A stretch of DNA of 64,000 nucleotides from Tubulanus polymorphus (Eukaryota > Nemertea > Palaeonemertea > Tubulaniformes > Tubulanidae). Below the pieces are notes generated by a model, which was given only the letters and a program-made list of their open reading frames with translations, ran no database searches and had not been told where the DNA came from. This document shows, piece after piece, positions 1-10,108 of the stretch. A program made the translations under genes and the position numbers. Position 1 is the first letter of the stretch, and each line of letters starts with the position of its first letter. Location of the stretch: positions 23,162,153 to 23,226,152 of the forward strand of contig NC_134028.1 in assembly GCF_964204645.1 (NCBI RefSeq), in the 5' to 3' direction.

Positions 1-250
1 ATGATTTATGTGGAACTAATGACGTAGTTAGTGAAAGATTCATCTGTATCAGTGTTGCTGCTGGTGTTGGTGCAAGTTACACAACTTTTTGCTGTCTGTC
101 TCTAAAAGATTAAACTTGATCCGAGTCGGAACTGATGAGAGTTCTAGTCAGACGACAAATAAGGAAAAGAAAGCCATATGAAAAGAAAAAATATAAAGCG
201 AATGCGTGAGCTTCGAACCACAAAATAAAACAGCATCAAATGCTGATAAA

Positions 251-334
251 GAGTGGAGTCCGAGAGCAATTCGAAGGTTTAGTGTCCTGCACGCTTAGAG
301 GGCGGGCAGGGGTCTATTCCTACCTCGACTCAAA
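251..334 (+). repeat. tRNA-like (SINE head-like) unit, copy 1
   Basis: An ~83-base unit whose ends can pair like an acceptor stem (GAGTGGA with TCGACTC, one mismatch) and which ends TCGACTCA. Near the 3' end GGGTCTATTCC matches the tRNA B-box consensus GGTTCGANTCC at 8 of the 10 specified positions or so; a degenerate A-box-like GTCCGAGAGC lies near the 5' end. The size fits a long-variable-arm tRNA (Leu/Ser class). I see no convincing anticodon arm, so a tRNA-derived SINE head or tRNA pseudogene is more likely than a working tRNA. Confidence 0.45.
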
Positions 335-352
335 AAAAGGATAGAATATAAA

Positions 353-436
353 GAGTGGGGTCTGAGAGCAATTCGAAGGTTTAGTGTCCTGCACGCTTAG
401 AGGGCGGGCAGGGGTCTATACCTACCTCGACTCAAA
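353..436 (+). repeat. tRNA-like (SINE head-like) unit, copy 2
   Basis: Direct repeat of the 251-334 unit, displaced by 102 bases and differing at only a few positions (for example GTCTGAGAGC for GTCCGAGAGC, and GGGTCTATACC for GGGTCTATTCC). Both copies are preceded by ATAAAGAGTGG. The near-identity points to a recent tandem duplication. Confidence 0.45.
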
Positions 437-1150
437 CGCTTAAAGTAAGCGAGAAAAAAGCGTAAAAACGAAAATGGCAAATGAAGGAAAATGGCTTGAG
501 TTTGATTGGTTCCACTGGGTTCAAGTGCAAACTGGAAGAGACAATCAAACAAATTATTAATGATGTGTATATTTTGTAAACATCAGCAGTTCATAATCAA
601 TTGATAAATCTTATGAATAAGAAAACATAAAACAACCTGCTTATATAAAACCTCTATAGTAGAGAGTATAGAAATATCTGATCTAACTATCAACTGTCAT
701 TGTTTCACATCGGTTTCATAATTAGAGTGATGATGTTGAATTTGTGAAGCAACATAAATAGCATTAATTGTTTTGATCTCAGCCATCATTCTGGTCCTTG
801 GTTTGTGTTTGCCCTTCCCACAACGTTTTGTGAGTGGAGGTTTGGTTCGGGCTTATTTTCTTGGTTCGGGTGAACCCTCCATATACCTCCCCCTCCCTTA
901 CTACATTATTAATTAGGTTCCTCGGTCATTTGATGAAGTGAAATCTGTTTATACTAGGCATATGATCATTTGAATGCCTCCAAAATTGTGGAAAAGTATC
1001 TGTGAGTCCCGTCAATGATGCAATTGATTAAGGATTTCGATATATATATATGAAATTGATATGATCGTGAAAAATGGCAAATCGTTTTGTAGTTATGGTA
1101 CAGATGAGTGGTGTCTGAGGAGGAGACAAGAGAGTTGAGGAAGCATGATG

Positions 1151-1291
1151 GGAGGGCATTGAGGGAGGGTTAGGTAGGAGGGCATTGAGGGAGGGTTAGG
1201 TGGGAGGGCATTGAGGGAGGGTTAGGTGGGAGGGCATTGAGGGAGGGTTAGGTGGGAGGGCATTGAGGGAGGGCTAGGTGGGAGGGCATTG
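1151..1291 (+). repeat. G-rich minisatellite, 26-base unit
   Basis: About five and a half near-identical 26-base units (core GGAGGGCATTGAGGGAGGGT then TAGGTG) begin at 1151, 1177, 1203, 1229, 1255 and 1281. The last unit runs into the next array. Purine-rich on the + strand with repeated GGG tracts. Confidence 0.9.
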
Positions 1292-1590
1292 AGGGAGGGA
1301 ATGGGTTGGGGGGTGGGAGGGAAGGGGCGAGGGAGGGCGGGAGGAAAGGGGTCCGGGAGGGTTGGAGGGAAGGGGCAAGGGAGGGTGGGAGGGAAGGGGC
1401 GAGGGAGGGCGGGAGGGAAGGGGCGAGGGAGGGCGGGAGGGAAGGGGCGAGGGAGGGCGGGAGGGAAGGGGTCCGGGAGGGCGGGAGGGAAGGGGGGCGA
1501 GGGAGGGCGGGAGGGAAGGGGCGAGGGAGGGCGGGAGGGAAGGGGTCCGGGAGGGCGGGAGGGATGGGTTCCGGGAGGGTCAGGATGGGG
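1292..1590 (+). repeat. G-rich minisatellite, 24-base unit in two variants
   Basis: About 11-12 units built on GGGAGGGAAGGGG followed by either CGAGGGAGGGC or TCCGGGAGGGC. Both variants are 24 bases, so they form an irregular higher-order pattern. Three overlapping frames stay open only because the unit length is a multiple of three and the sequence lacks T; these are not genes. Runs of GGG at short spacing give strong G-quadruplex potential on the + strand. Confidence 0.9.
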
Positions 1591-1828
1591 GTTAGGTGAG
1601 TTGAAATGTTCTGATGTTTTAGTTAAACGGATGGGAATCTAATGAAGATGAGAGAACATAAGTCAATGTTCAATCACAGGATGAAGTAATGCAGTGATCT
1701 GTACTCTGTATCTGTACACAATGTTTGTTACATGTATCTGTAACTGTTAAATCAGTATGAAATAAGTACAGCAGTTTAATCTACAGAAATCCTGTACTGT
1801 TTCTGTCTCATTGATTGATAAGTAAAAA

Positions 1829-4800
1829 AGAATTAATGAATTTCTCACAGTCTCTGTTATTGTTTTACTCTCATTTACAGGATGAGAGTACACACTGCAG
1901 CAGCAGACCAGCAACAACAGCACCTCCAGCAGCGGCGGCGGCAGCACCAGCAGGTTATATGTTTATGTTTCCAGCATTCAATCACTCAAAGATCACTGCT
2001 AAGTTTAAAGTGAGTTTGCAATTGTTAAAACTCATTTATGTCCTCATCATCATTGGAGTTATCAAGGTTTTTATGTTTTCCATTCAATTTTCAGTGAACT
2101 ATGGAGGTTTTGGCACCCAACAATCAACCTCAAATATCGCTGGTTTATAAACATTGACGAAAATGGTAAATCTTTGATTTGGTGTGAAATGAAAATGGTA
2201 TGTCTTTGATTAGGTGTAAAACAGCTCTTATTTCATAACAATTTTACTGACAATATCTAACATTTGTTTTAGGGGCTGAAATTGGAACCCTTGACAATCT
2301 GTGAACAGTAAACATTGGGAATTCACTTCACATTTGTCAAAGATGGATATCACTTTGGATTCTCAAAACAAATACGGTACCGGTAAATATCTCTACAGAT
2401 TCTAGTCTCTGTTCGACTAAATTAAAAAACTCATTTCCTGATTACATATAGAAGCTACATTAATCACTGAAGGCGAATATTTTCAATCACTTCTATTCTG
2501 GTTAAAGGTCTAATCATCAAAATTATACAACTTTTGTATTCTAGGGCCCAAAGTAAAGCTGAACTTGTATTAAACATTGCGCTCCAAAAATCAAACAAGT
2601 CAGAAGTGGTGAGTTTTACCAGTATATCGATTTATTGCAGTAATTTGTGGTGATCTTTAGATCAAATACTAAATCAAGTCCAGAAAATGATGTGTTTTTG
2701 ATTGGTCAATGTTGGCAGGTATCAACGCTTTACTAGAGGACGCAGTCTAAAGCTACCATCAACCCTCTCACAAATCTGCATATACTCGACACATTGTGAT
2801 AAAGTACTCATTAACCTGGTAGGTTTTCAGAATGAAATAAATGCAATAGAATTTACTATTTTAACAGGCTCATTTAAAAGTTAAGTAAAAAAGTATTAAT
2901 GAATTTCTCACAGTCTCTGTTATTGTTTTACTCTCATTTACAGGATGAGAGTACACACTGCAGCAGCAGACCAGCAACAACAGCACCTCCAGCAGCGGCG
3001 GCGGCAGCACCACCAGGCTATCTGTTTATGTTTTCATCATTCAATCACTCAAAGATCACTGCTTAGTTTAAAGTGAGTTTGCAATTGTTAAAACTCATTT
3101 ATGTCCTCATCATCATTGGAGTTATCAAGGTTTTTATGTTTTCCATTCAATTTTCAGTGAACTATGGAGGTTTTGGCACCCAACAATCAACCTCAAATAT
3201 CGCTGGTTTATAAACATTGACGAAAATGGTAAGTCTTTGATTTGGTGTGAAATGAAAATGGTATGTCTTTGATTTGGTGTGAAACTGCTCTTATTTCATA
3301 ACAATTTTACTGACAATTTCTAACATTTGTTTTAGGAGCTGAAATAAGTGGAACCCTTGACAATCTGTGAAAGATGGATATCACTTTGGATTCTCAAAAC
3401 AAATACGGTACCGGTAAATATCTCTACAGATTCTAGTCTCTGTTTGACTAAATTAAAAAACTCATTTCCTGATTACATATAGAAGCTACATTAATCACTG
3501 AAGGCGAATATTTTCAATCACTTCTATTCTGGTTAAAGGTCTAATCATCAAAATTATACAACTTTTGTATTCTAGGGCCCAAAGTAAAGCTGAACTTGTA
3601 GTAAAACATTGCGCTCTAAAAAGCAAACAAATCAGTAGTGGTGAGTTTTACCAGTATATCGATTTATTGCAGTAATTTGTTGTGATCTTTAGATCAAATA
3701 CTAAATCAAGTCCAGAAAATGATGTGTTTTTGATTGGTCAATTTTGGCAGGTATCAACGCTTTACTAGAGGACGCAGTCTAAAGCTATCATCAAACCTCT
3801 CACAAATCTGCATATACTCGACACATTGTGATAAAGTACTCATTAACCTGGTAGGTTTTCAGAATGAAATAAATGCAATAGAATTTACTATTTTAACAGG
3901 CTCATTTAAAAGTTAAGTAAAAAGTATTAATGAATTTCTCACAGTCTCTGTTATTGTATTTCTCACGGTCTCTGTTATTGTATTTCTCACAGTCTCTGTT
4001 ATTGTTTTACTCTCATTTACAGGATGAGAGTACACACTGCAGCAGCAGACCAGCAGCAACAGCACCTCCAGCAGCGGCGGCGGCGGCAGCACCAGCAGGT
4101 TATCTGTTTATGTTTTTAGCATTCAATCTCTCAAAGATCACTGCTTAGTTTAAAGTGAGTCTGCAATTGTTAAAACTCATTTATGTCCTGATCAACATTG
4201 GAGTTATCAAGACTTTTATGTTTTCCCATACAATTTTCAGTGAACTATGGAAGTTATGGCACACCCAACAATAAACCTCAAATAATGCTGGCTTAAAAAC
4301 ATTGACGAAAATGGTAAGTCTTTGATTTGGTGTGAAATGAAAATGGTATGTCTTTGATTTGGTGTGAAACTGCTCTTATTTCATAAAAATTTTACTGACA
4401 ATTTCTAACATTTGTTTTAGGAGCTGAAATAAGTGGAACCCTTGACAATCTGTGAAAGATGGATATCACTTTGGATTCTCAAAACAAATACGGTACCGGT
4501 AAATATCTCTACAGATTCTAGTCTCTGTTTGACTAAATTAAAAAACTCATTTCCTGATTACATATAGAAGCTACATTAATCAGTGAAGGCGAATATTTTC
4601 AATCACTTCTATTCTGGTTAAAGTTCAAATCATCAAATTATACAACTTTTGTATACTAGGGCCCAAAGTAAAGCTGAACTTGTAGTAAACATTGCGCTCT
4701 AAAAAGCAAACAAATCAGTAGTGGTGAGTTTTACCAGTATATCGATTTATTGCAGTAATTTGTGGTGATCTTTAGATCAAATACTAAATCAAGTCCAGAA

Positions 4801-6002
4801 AATGATGTGTTTTTGATTGGTCAATGTTGGCAGGTATCAACGCTTTACTAGAGGACGCAGTCTAAAGCTACCATCAAACCTCTCACAAATCTGCATATAC
4901 TCGACACATTGTGATAAAGTACTCATTAACCTGGTAGGTTTTCAGAATGAAATAAATGCAATAGAATTTACTATTTTAACAGGCTCATTTAAAAGTTAAG
5001 TAAAAAAGTATTAATGAATTTCTCACGGTCTCTGTTATTGTATTTCTCACAGTCTCTGTTATTGTTTTACTCTCATTTACAGGATGAGAGTACACACTGC
5101 AGCAGCAGACCAGCAACAACAGCACCTCCAGCAGCGGCGGCGGCAGCACCAGCAGGTTATATGTTTATGTTTCCAGCATTCAATCACTCAAAGATCACTG
5201 CTAAGTTTAAAGTGAGTTTGCAATTGTTAAAACTCATTTATGTCCTCATCATCATTGGAGTTATCAAGGTTTTTATGTTTTCCATTCAATTTTCAGTGAA
5301 CAGAGCTATGGAAGTTATGGCACCCAACAATCAACCTCAAATATCGCTGGTTTATAAACATTGACGAAAATGGTAAGTCTTTGATTTGGTGTGAAACTGC
5401 TCTTATTTCATAACAATTTTACTGACAATTTCTAACATTTGTTTTAGGAGCTGAAATGAACCCTTGACAATCTGTGAACAGTAAACATTGGGAATTCACT
5501 TGACAATCTGTGAAAGATGGATATCACTTTGGATTCTCAAAACAAATACGGTACCGGTAAATATCTCTACAGATTCTAGTCTCTGTTTGACTAAATTAAA
5601 AAACTCATTTCCTGATTACATATAGAAGCTACATTAATCAGTGAAGGCGAATATTTTCAATCACTTCTATTCTGGTTTAAGTTCAAAACATCAAAATATA
5701 CAACTTTTGTATTCTAGGGCCCAAAGTAAAGCTGAACTTGTAGTAAACATTTTGCTCCAAAAATCAAACATTTCAGAAGTGGTGAGTTTTACCAGTATAT
5801 CGATTTATTGCAGTAATTTGTGGTGATCTTTAGATCAAATCCTAAATCAAGTCCAGAAAATGATGTGTTTTTGATTGGTCAATGTTGGCAGGTATCAACG
5901 CTTTACTAGAGGACGCAGTCTAAAGCTACCATCAAACCTCTCACAAATCTGCATATACTCAACACATTGTGATAAAGTACTCATTAACCTGGTAGGTTTT
6001 CT
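1829..6002 (+). repeat. Tandem array, four ~1.05 kb units with exon-like cassettes
   Basis: The landmark GATGAGAGTACACACTGCAG recurs at 1881, 2944, 4023 and 5083, giving periods of 1063, 1079 and 1060. A second landmark, GGCAGGTATCAACGC, recurs near 2714, 3746, 4829 and 5887. Copies differ by point changes and small indels. The fourth copy diverges after ~6000, so the array ends within a unit. Each unit repeats the same series of splice-site-bounded segments (see the putative transcript entry). A trinucleotide stretch, CAG then GGCGGCGGC, varies by one repeat between copies. Confidence 0.9.
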
Positions 6003-6900
6003 GTCAATCAAACACAAACAAGTTGCAGTTTCTATTCATTTCATTGATTATTTTCTGGCATAATTTTCTCCTTCCAGAATGCAATACACCCAACACCAAT
6101 TGGAGCTGGAGAAATTAAAAATATTCACCTTCAAATAGTGAAGAAACTCTAGTTGTTGCTGAAGCTGCTATTGTTTGAATAAACTAAGTAATTTTCTCTA
6201 TACCTGGTTCTAGCTTGGTATAAAACTTAACAGTTCAATGATTTATATATATTTATTTTCTCAGAAAATTGTCAGTTCTCGTTTCGTAATGACTCTTGGA
6301 AGTGAAATCCTGCTAGATGGCACTGAACTAATATAATCCGATGCAACTTCAAGTTTAGAAATGGTGAGTTTTTCATCACTCCACTTTGCTCTAATTTGAT
6401 AATATTCGACCATTCTGTACAGAATTTTTATGTATGATTCTCCAGAAAGAAGTGTGGTTGCTGCTGATGATGCTGATGATGCTGCTGATGCCGATTTTCT
6501 AATAGAATTTAGCACCAATATCTGACTGCTATAATTTTCTAAATACGTTGCTAATTCTTTTCATATCGTAATGATTTATTGCAGCATGAAATTTGTCTGA
6601 TAGAACAATTGGAAAATGATCAAAGATTGAATAATGGTGTTAAATTATCTAGAATTATAAGGTAATTATAAATTCTAGATTACAAAATATTTCGTGAAAA
6701 CAATTCCCACTTGACTGTAAATTCAATCGAATTCAGTTTTCTCTCTTTTTCTAGGACGAAGTGGGGACCTGATATTCAATTTGACAAGGACAGGGACCAG
6801 CCATCTACCTGAAGATTGATATGCTGCTACTCATTTCTGGGATCTGCAATTGTAAAGTTTAAAGTCAAATATGTTACCGGTATTATATTGTGCTGGCCAG
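1881..6900 (+). ncRNA. Putative spliced transcript or decayed gene spanning the array
   Basis: In copy 1 the exon-like segments, each with a pyrimidine-AG acceptor and a GT donor, are 1881-1953, 2095-2165, 2273-2392, 2452-2500, 2545-2608 and 2719-2818; they recur in copies 2-4. After the array come 6078-6150 (approx.), 6265-6363, 6585-6661 and 6755 to about 6880. No copy keeps an uninterrupted frame through all segments, so a long non-coding RNA with amplified exons, or a tandemly duplicated and decayed coding gene, both fit. Several segments stay open in one conserved frame, which hints at coding ancestry. I do not recognise the encoded peptide. AATAAA near 7645 could serve as a poly(A) signal. 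The existence of a transcript is inference. Confidence 0.3.
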
Positions 6901-7694
6901 CATGGGCAGGTGACTGTTTGTGATAGTTTCATAGACTGCGTATCACAATCCATAAAACAATGGAGTCATCCCCTGATTCGTCTCTCAAAGCTGTTCTCAT
7001 TTTTGCTAATAGAATAATAGCCTGACTCGGGCGTAGAATATATGTGATTATAACCCCGCTATATGCAAATTTAAAAGATTAAAGGCGTAATTTATTTATC
7101 AAGAATCAGAATCAAGATAATAAAAGTAAATGAAGAAATAACTAGAACAACCTATGCACAAAATAACAAAACCTCTCAACCTAAGCACTTAACACCCTCT
7201 AGCTTTACTTTTCTCAATTAACTTGTTTTTCCCTCTCGATTTTTTAAATGTTCTAGTTATTTCTTCAAACTTGACGAGAGACCCTTTTAAATTTGTGTAA
7301 AGTGGGTTTTGATTTTTACTGAAAATTAATCTAATTTTAGATTAAATATAGCTGCAAAGCAGTGCTAATGGGTTTTCTGCCTCGCCAATTGAGGGAATTG
7401 AGAAAACCTTAATGATGGGCTTTCTGAGATGGATCAAGGGCATGAGATAATTTACGCAGTCCATGTAACTACATTAGTTAATTTGTATGATTTGTAACTT
7501 GTATGATATTGTAAATGGACATTTTTTGTATGACTGTATAGACCCACAATCAATGAAACCAAAATGTTGAAATATCGGCAGGTTTACTTTATTATGGGAC
7601 TACATGTATAATATTTCGTGCGAACTGACATTACTGTTCTATTTGAAATAAAGATGAATTTTCTGTGTTGTTCTAGTTATGATTACTGACGCCA
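6900..7694. other. Intergenic, no gene seen
   Basis: AT-rich sequence with stops in all frames. I see no repeat of note except a possible poly(A) signal AATAAA near 7645, which might belong to the putative upstream transcript. Confidence 0.5.
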
Positions 7695-7913
7695 GCAGTT
7701 TCACACACTCAGCGCGTCACATCTCATCATTGTTCAGTTTCATGAAGTTTTATGAAATTAAGCTGAGGGTCCATTCGACATGGAATTGTTGAATTGCAGT
7801 TGACCCTACGTTACGGTTATGTGAAACGGACCACGTAGACCCGGTTCATGAACATAGTTTAACTGAACTGAACTGAAGTTACCGTACTCGCCATTTAAAG
7901 TGTGTGAAACTGC
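7695..7913. mobile_element. MITE-like element with 15-base terminal inverted repeats
   Basis: GCAGTTTCACACACT at 7695-7709 is the exact reverse complement of AGTGTGTGAAACTGC at 7899-7913. The ~219-base interior has no coding capacity. No target-site duplication was confirmed. Confidence 0.6.
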
Positions 7914-7920
7914 AAAGGGG

Positions 7921-8072
7921 TCATTCATTTATTACGTACGCATTAGGGGAGGGGGTCAGTGCAATTGCGTACTGTAATGCTTAATGTATATGGAAAAAAA
8001 TGGCCCATTTTGCGTACAGAGGGGGAGGGGGTTGGAAATTTCAAATTTTATGCGTACGTAATAAATGAATGA
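7921..8072. mobile_element. MITE with 22-base perfect terminal inverted repeats
   Basis: The left terminus 7921-7942 (TCATTCATTTATTACGTACG then CA) is the perfect reverse complement of 8051-8072. The 152-base element holds two G-rich tracts (near 7946 and 8020) and no ORF. It lies 7 bases from the preceding MITE. Confidence 0.8.
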
Positions 8073-8544
8073 TCTCAAACCGATTGAACCCTTTGAAAAA
8101 CTGAGATAATGTAGAAATTAATATACGCCTTTTTTGAGACATGTAGATCAGGATTTATACCCTGGCATGCAGTTATCATTCTTACCCTGGCATGCGATGA
8201 TTCATTGATTCTCGCCCTCTTCAATACGATGCTTATAGTCAACCCCTGATTTATATAATAATATACCGCCAGGTTTTCTTAGTGTATATCTCGAGACATA
8301 CATGGTAAAACATCCCCCCCCCCACCCAAATATACAGCCACACTCTGGTACTAAAATCATTTGATCTTCATGGTGTTTGGTCTAATCATGGCTCCAACCA
8401 CCCCCAATAAAATTATCAAGCTGCTCCAGTCTAAAATGCATCTTTTATTCTTCGTCGTGGCTATTTCAAATCAACGACAGTAATTCCAACCCCAAATTAA
8501 GAACTTATAAACGCTTTGAACTAGAAAAATACATGTATATAGTT

Positions 8545-8720
8545 TCGAACTCTTTCCTTGAAAGACGCGAATTTTCCAAACTGCGTCTCGGTTCCCATAC
8601 GCTTAGAATCTAGACGGGGCGTCAGGCCATTTTTAATGGCCAATGAAAGATTTCGCCTCCACTGTACTGATAATAAAGTCGTTGAGGACGAATCTCACTT
8701 TTTACTGTTTTGTGTTTAAG
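8545..8720 (+). pseudogene. Decayed LINE reverse-transcriptase ORF tail
   Basis: Conceptual translation gives KLRLGSHTLRI, a stop, then TGR, and after a one-base frame change RFRLHC followed by VVEDESHFLLFC. The pattern of 'LRLGxHxLxIExGR ... C ... VEDExHFLxxC' is typical of the C-terminal end of ORF2 in non-LTR retrotransposons. It has at least one stop and one frameshift and no surrounding RT domain, so it is a dead fragment. Confidence 0.6.
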
Positions 8721-8913
8721 TTCGTCCTGCACCATTTTGGGCGGTATGGGTTGACTGTATATAAATACTTTCTCAAAAGGTGGTGCGTTACTTCTGAAAA
8801 CAACTATTAGACGTCATTTACGTTTTGAATTTAAATGTCTTCCTAAAATAAATGAGCAATTAACATTTTTTAATAGAATGCGGAATAAATAGACAAATCT
8901 TATTGGTCTTTCG

Positions 8914-9008
8914 TTCGTTATTTAAACATTTTTTCGAAAAAAGCTAGAATATGCGGGGATCGAAACCGAGGCACCCTGCTCTTCCTCTATTCTGCATCAG
9001 GACCACCA
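8914..9008 (-). mobile_element. SINE-like copy 1 (tRNA-like head, minus strand)
   Basis: Read on the minus strand, a tRNA-like head with B-box-like GGTTTCGATCCCC is followed by a tail matching TTTTTTCGAAAAAATG then TTTAAATAACG. The same arrangement recurs at 9409-9500, which makes a dispersed repeat likely. The internal promoter match is weaker here than in copy 2. Confidence 0.4.
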
Positions 9009-9060
9009 GTAGTTTTCTACGTTTGAACCTGGCACATCGCCTAGTTTATCAATGATGCTA

Positions 9061-9297
9061 TGATCGCCATCTATTGGAATTTGACCGAACCGACTAGATA
9101 GCTCTTATTTGTCTCACTGACGTTTCTTCACTGTGCTGAAATCACACTCGCCATCTGGTGGATATAGCCATCATTAAACTGTAGTAGCATAGAAATCCAC
9201 CAGATGGCGAGTGTGATTTCTGCACATTGAAGAAGAGTCAGTGAGACAAATAAGAGCTGTCTAGTCGGTTCAGCCATATTCCAATAGATGGCGATCA
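9061..9297. mobile_element. Foldback element with ~105-base inverted arms
   Basis: Arms 9061-9167 and 9190-9297 are near-complete inverted repeats: TGATCGCCATCTATTGGAAT at the left end matches the right end in reverse complement, and CACACTCGCCATCTGGTGGA matches near the centre. The central spacer is ~22 bases. The open frame on the minus strand here is a by-product of the palindrome. Confidence 0.8.
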
Positions 9298-9408
9298 CGT
9301 TAGAAATCTTGATATCCAAGCCGTCGGGCACCCCTCTATATCTTCAGGAAATGGAAGCATGACAACTAAGGTTATTTATGTTTTAAATTTTAATGTTGCT
9401 GTTTTGCG

Positions 9409-9500
9409 TGCGTTATTTAAACATTTTTCGAAAAACAAGCCAGAATAGGGATCGAACCCGGGCACCCCTGTTATCCTCTATTCACCGTTAGGGACACACT
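9409..9500 (-). mobile_element. SINE-like copy 2 (tRNA-like head, minus strand)
   Basis: On the minus strand a perfect B-box GGGTTCGATCCC (complement of 9448-9459) is followed by the tail shared with the 8914-9008 copy (TTTTTCGAAAAATG then TTTAAATAACG). The A-box is degenerate. Copies 1 and 2 flank the 9061-9297 foldback. Confidence 0.45.
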
Positions 9501-10108
9501 CTGAATCAGTGTCATTTATTACCGGGTTTGAGCAGCGTCGTCGTAGAGGGTATTTGGCTCGGATATTCATAGTCATCCATTAAAGTACTCTGGAATATTA
9601 TGTCTAAGTCGAAACTTGGTGAATCTAGGGGTTACACTTCCCCGGTGAAACAAACGCACAGTCGAAACGTGAAAAAGAGTCCCATTTTGATTCGATTTAA
9701 ATTTTAATAAACAGGGCCAGAAACTAAACGCAAATAAAAAAAATTGATATTGTATAATAAAAAGTAGTTTAAACAAATTACGTAATACGTGTAAACTTAC
9801 AGTAGTTTTATAGGAAAATATTACGATCTATGTCGTACTACAAGGTCTAGCTGGACTGAAGAAATTACCAGAATTTCTGTTATGAAATTCCGATGTATTT
9901 GTCTTATTTGTCATATTTTGTCTAATTCCTAGCACTCTTTAGTCATACGGACTTCGAATAATTGCCGTTAATGAATTGTGATCATTTATTCTGGATAGTC
10001 ACAGTTGGTTAGCTCCGGTTGGTTGCACCCACTATGCGGATAGTCAACCCAGGCAAGCGAGGACGAAAGTGAACACAATTTGGTCAATGTTCCAAACACT
10101 GCTGCGCG
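9500..10108 (+). promoter_or_regulatory. PRKDC: PRKDC upstream region and 5' leader
   Basis: Non-coding DNA up to the PRKDC start. No TATA box stands out. The start codon is embedded in GCGATGGCGGCG, which matches the core of the YY1 consensus (AANATGGCGGC); YY1-type sites overlapping the first AUG are known in housekeeping genes. An upstream ATG at ~10034 opens a short frame ending at TGA before the start (ATGCGGATAGTC onward); whether it is transcribed depends on the unknown TSS. The last ~150 bases are the likely promoter and leader. Confidence 0.4.

Larger units (their letters stand above)
1..1140. other. Left flank without recognisable gene
   Basis: AT-rich DNA with no convincing coding exon. 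The only structure I can support is a pair of tRNA-shaped units at 251-334 and 353-436, listed separately. Short T-rich and TA-rich stretches occur near 1030-1055. Nothing else is seen up to the G-rich minisatellite. Confidence 0.6.

Noticed and set aside
700-790. GTGATGATG with downstream sequence as snoRNA
   Set aside because: No CTGA box D at a suitable distance and no terminal stem.
1289-1642. Open frames of 77-117 codons in the G-rich minisatellite
   Set aside because: Produced by a T-poor tandem repeat with a 24-base unit; three overlapping frames are open at once and give only Gly/Arg/Glu repeats.
2702-6063. Repeated 60-codon frames starting MVNVGRYQRF
   Set aside because: They begin in the putative intron and read across a donor site; the repeat unit explains their recurrence. 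Treated as part of the exon-cassette array, not as separate genes.
9128-9331. 67-codon minus-strand frame
   Set aside because: Lies wholly within the 9061-9297 palindrome; no coding features.
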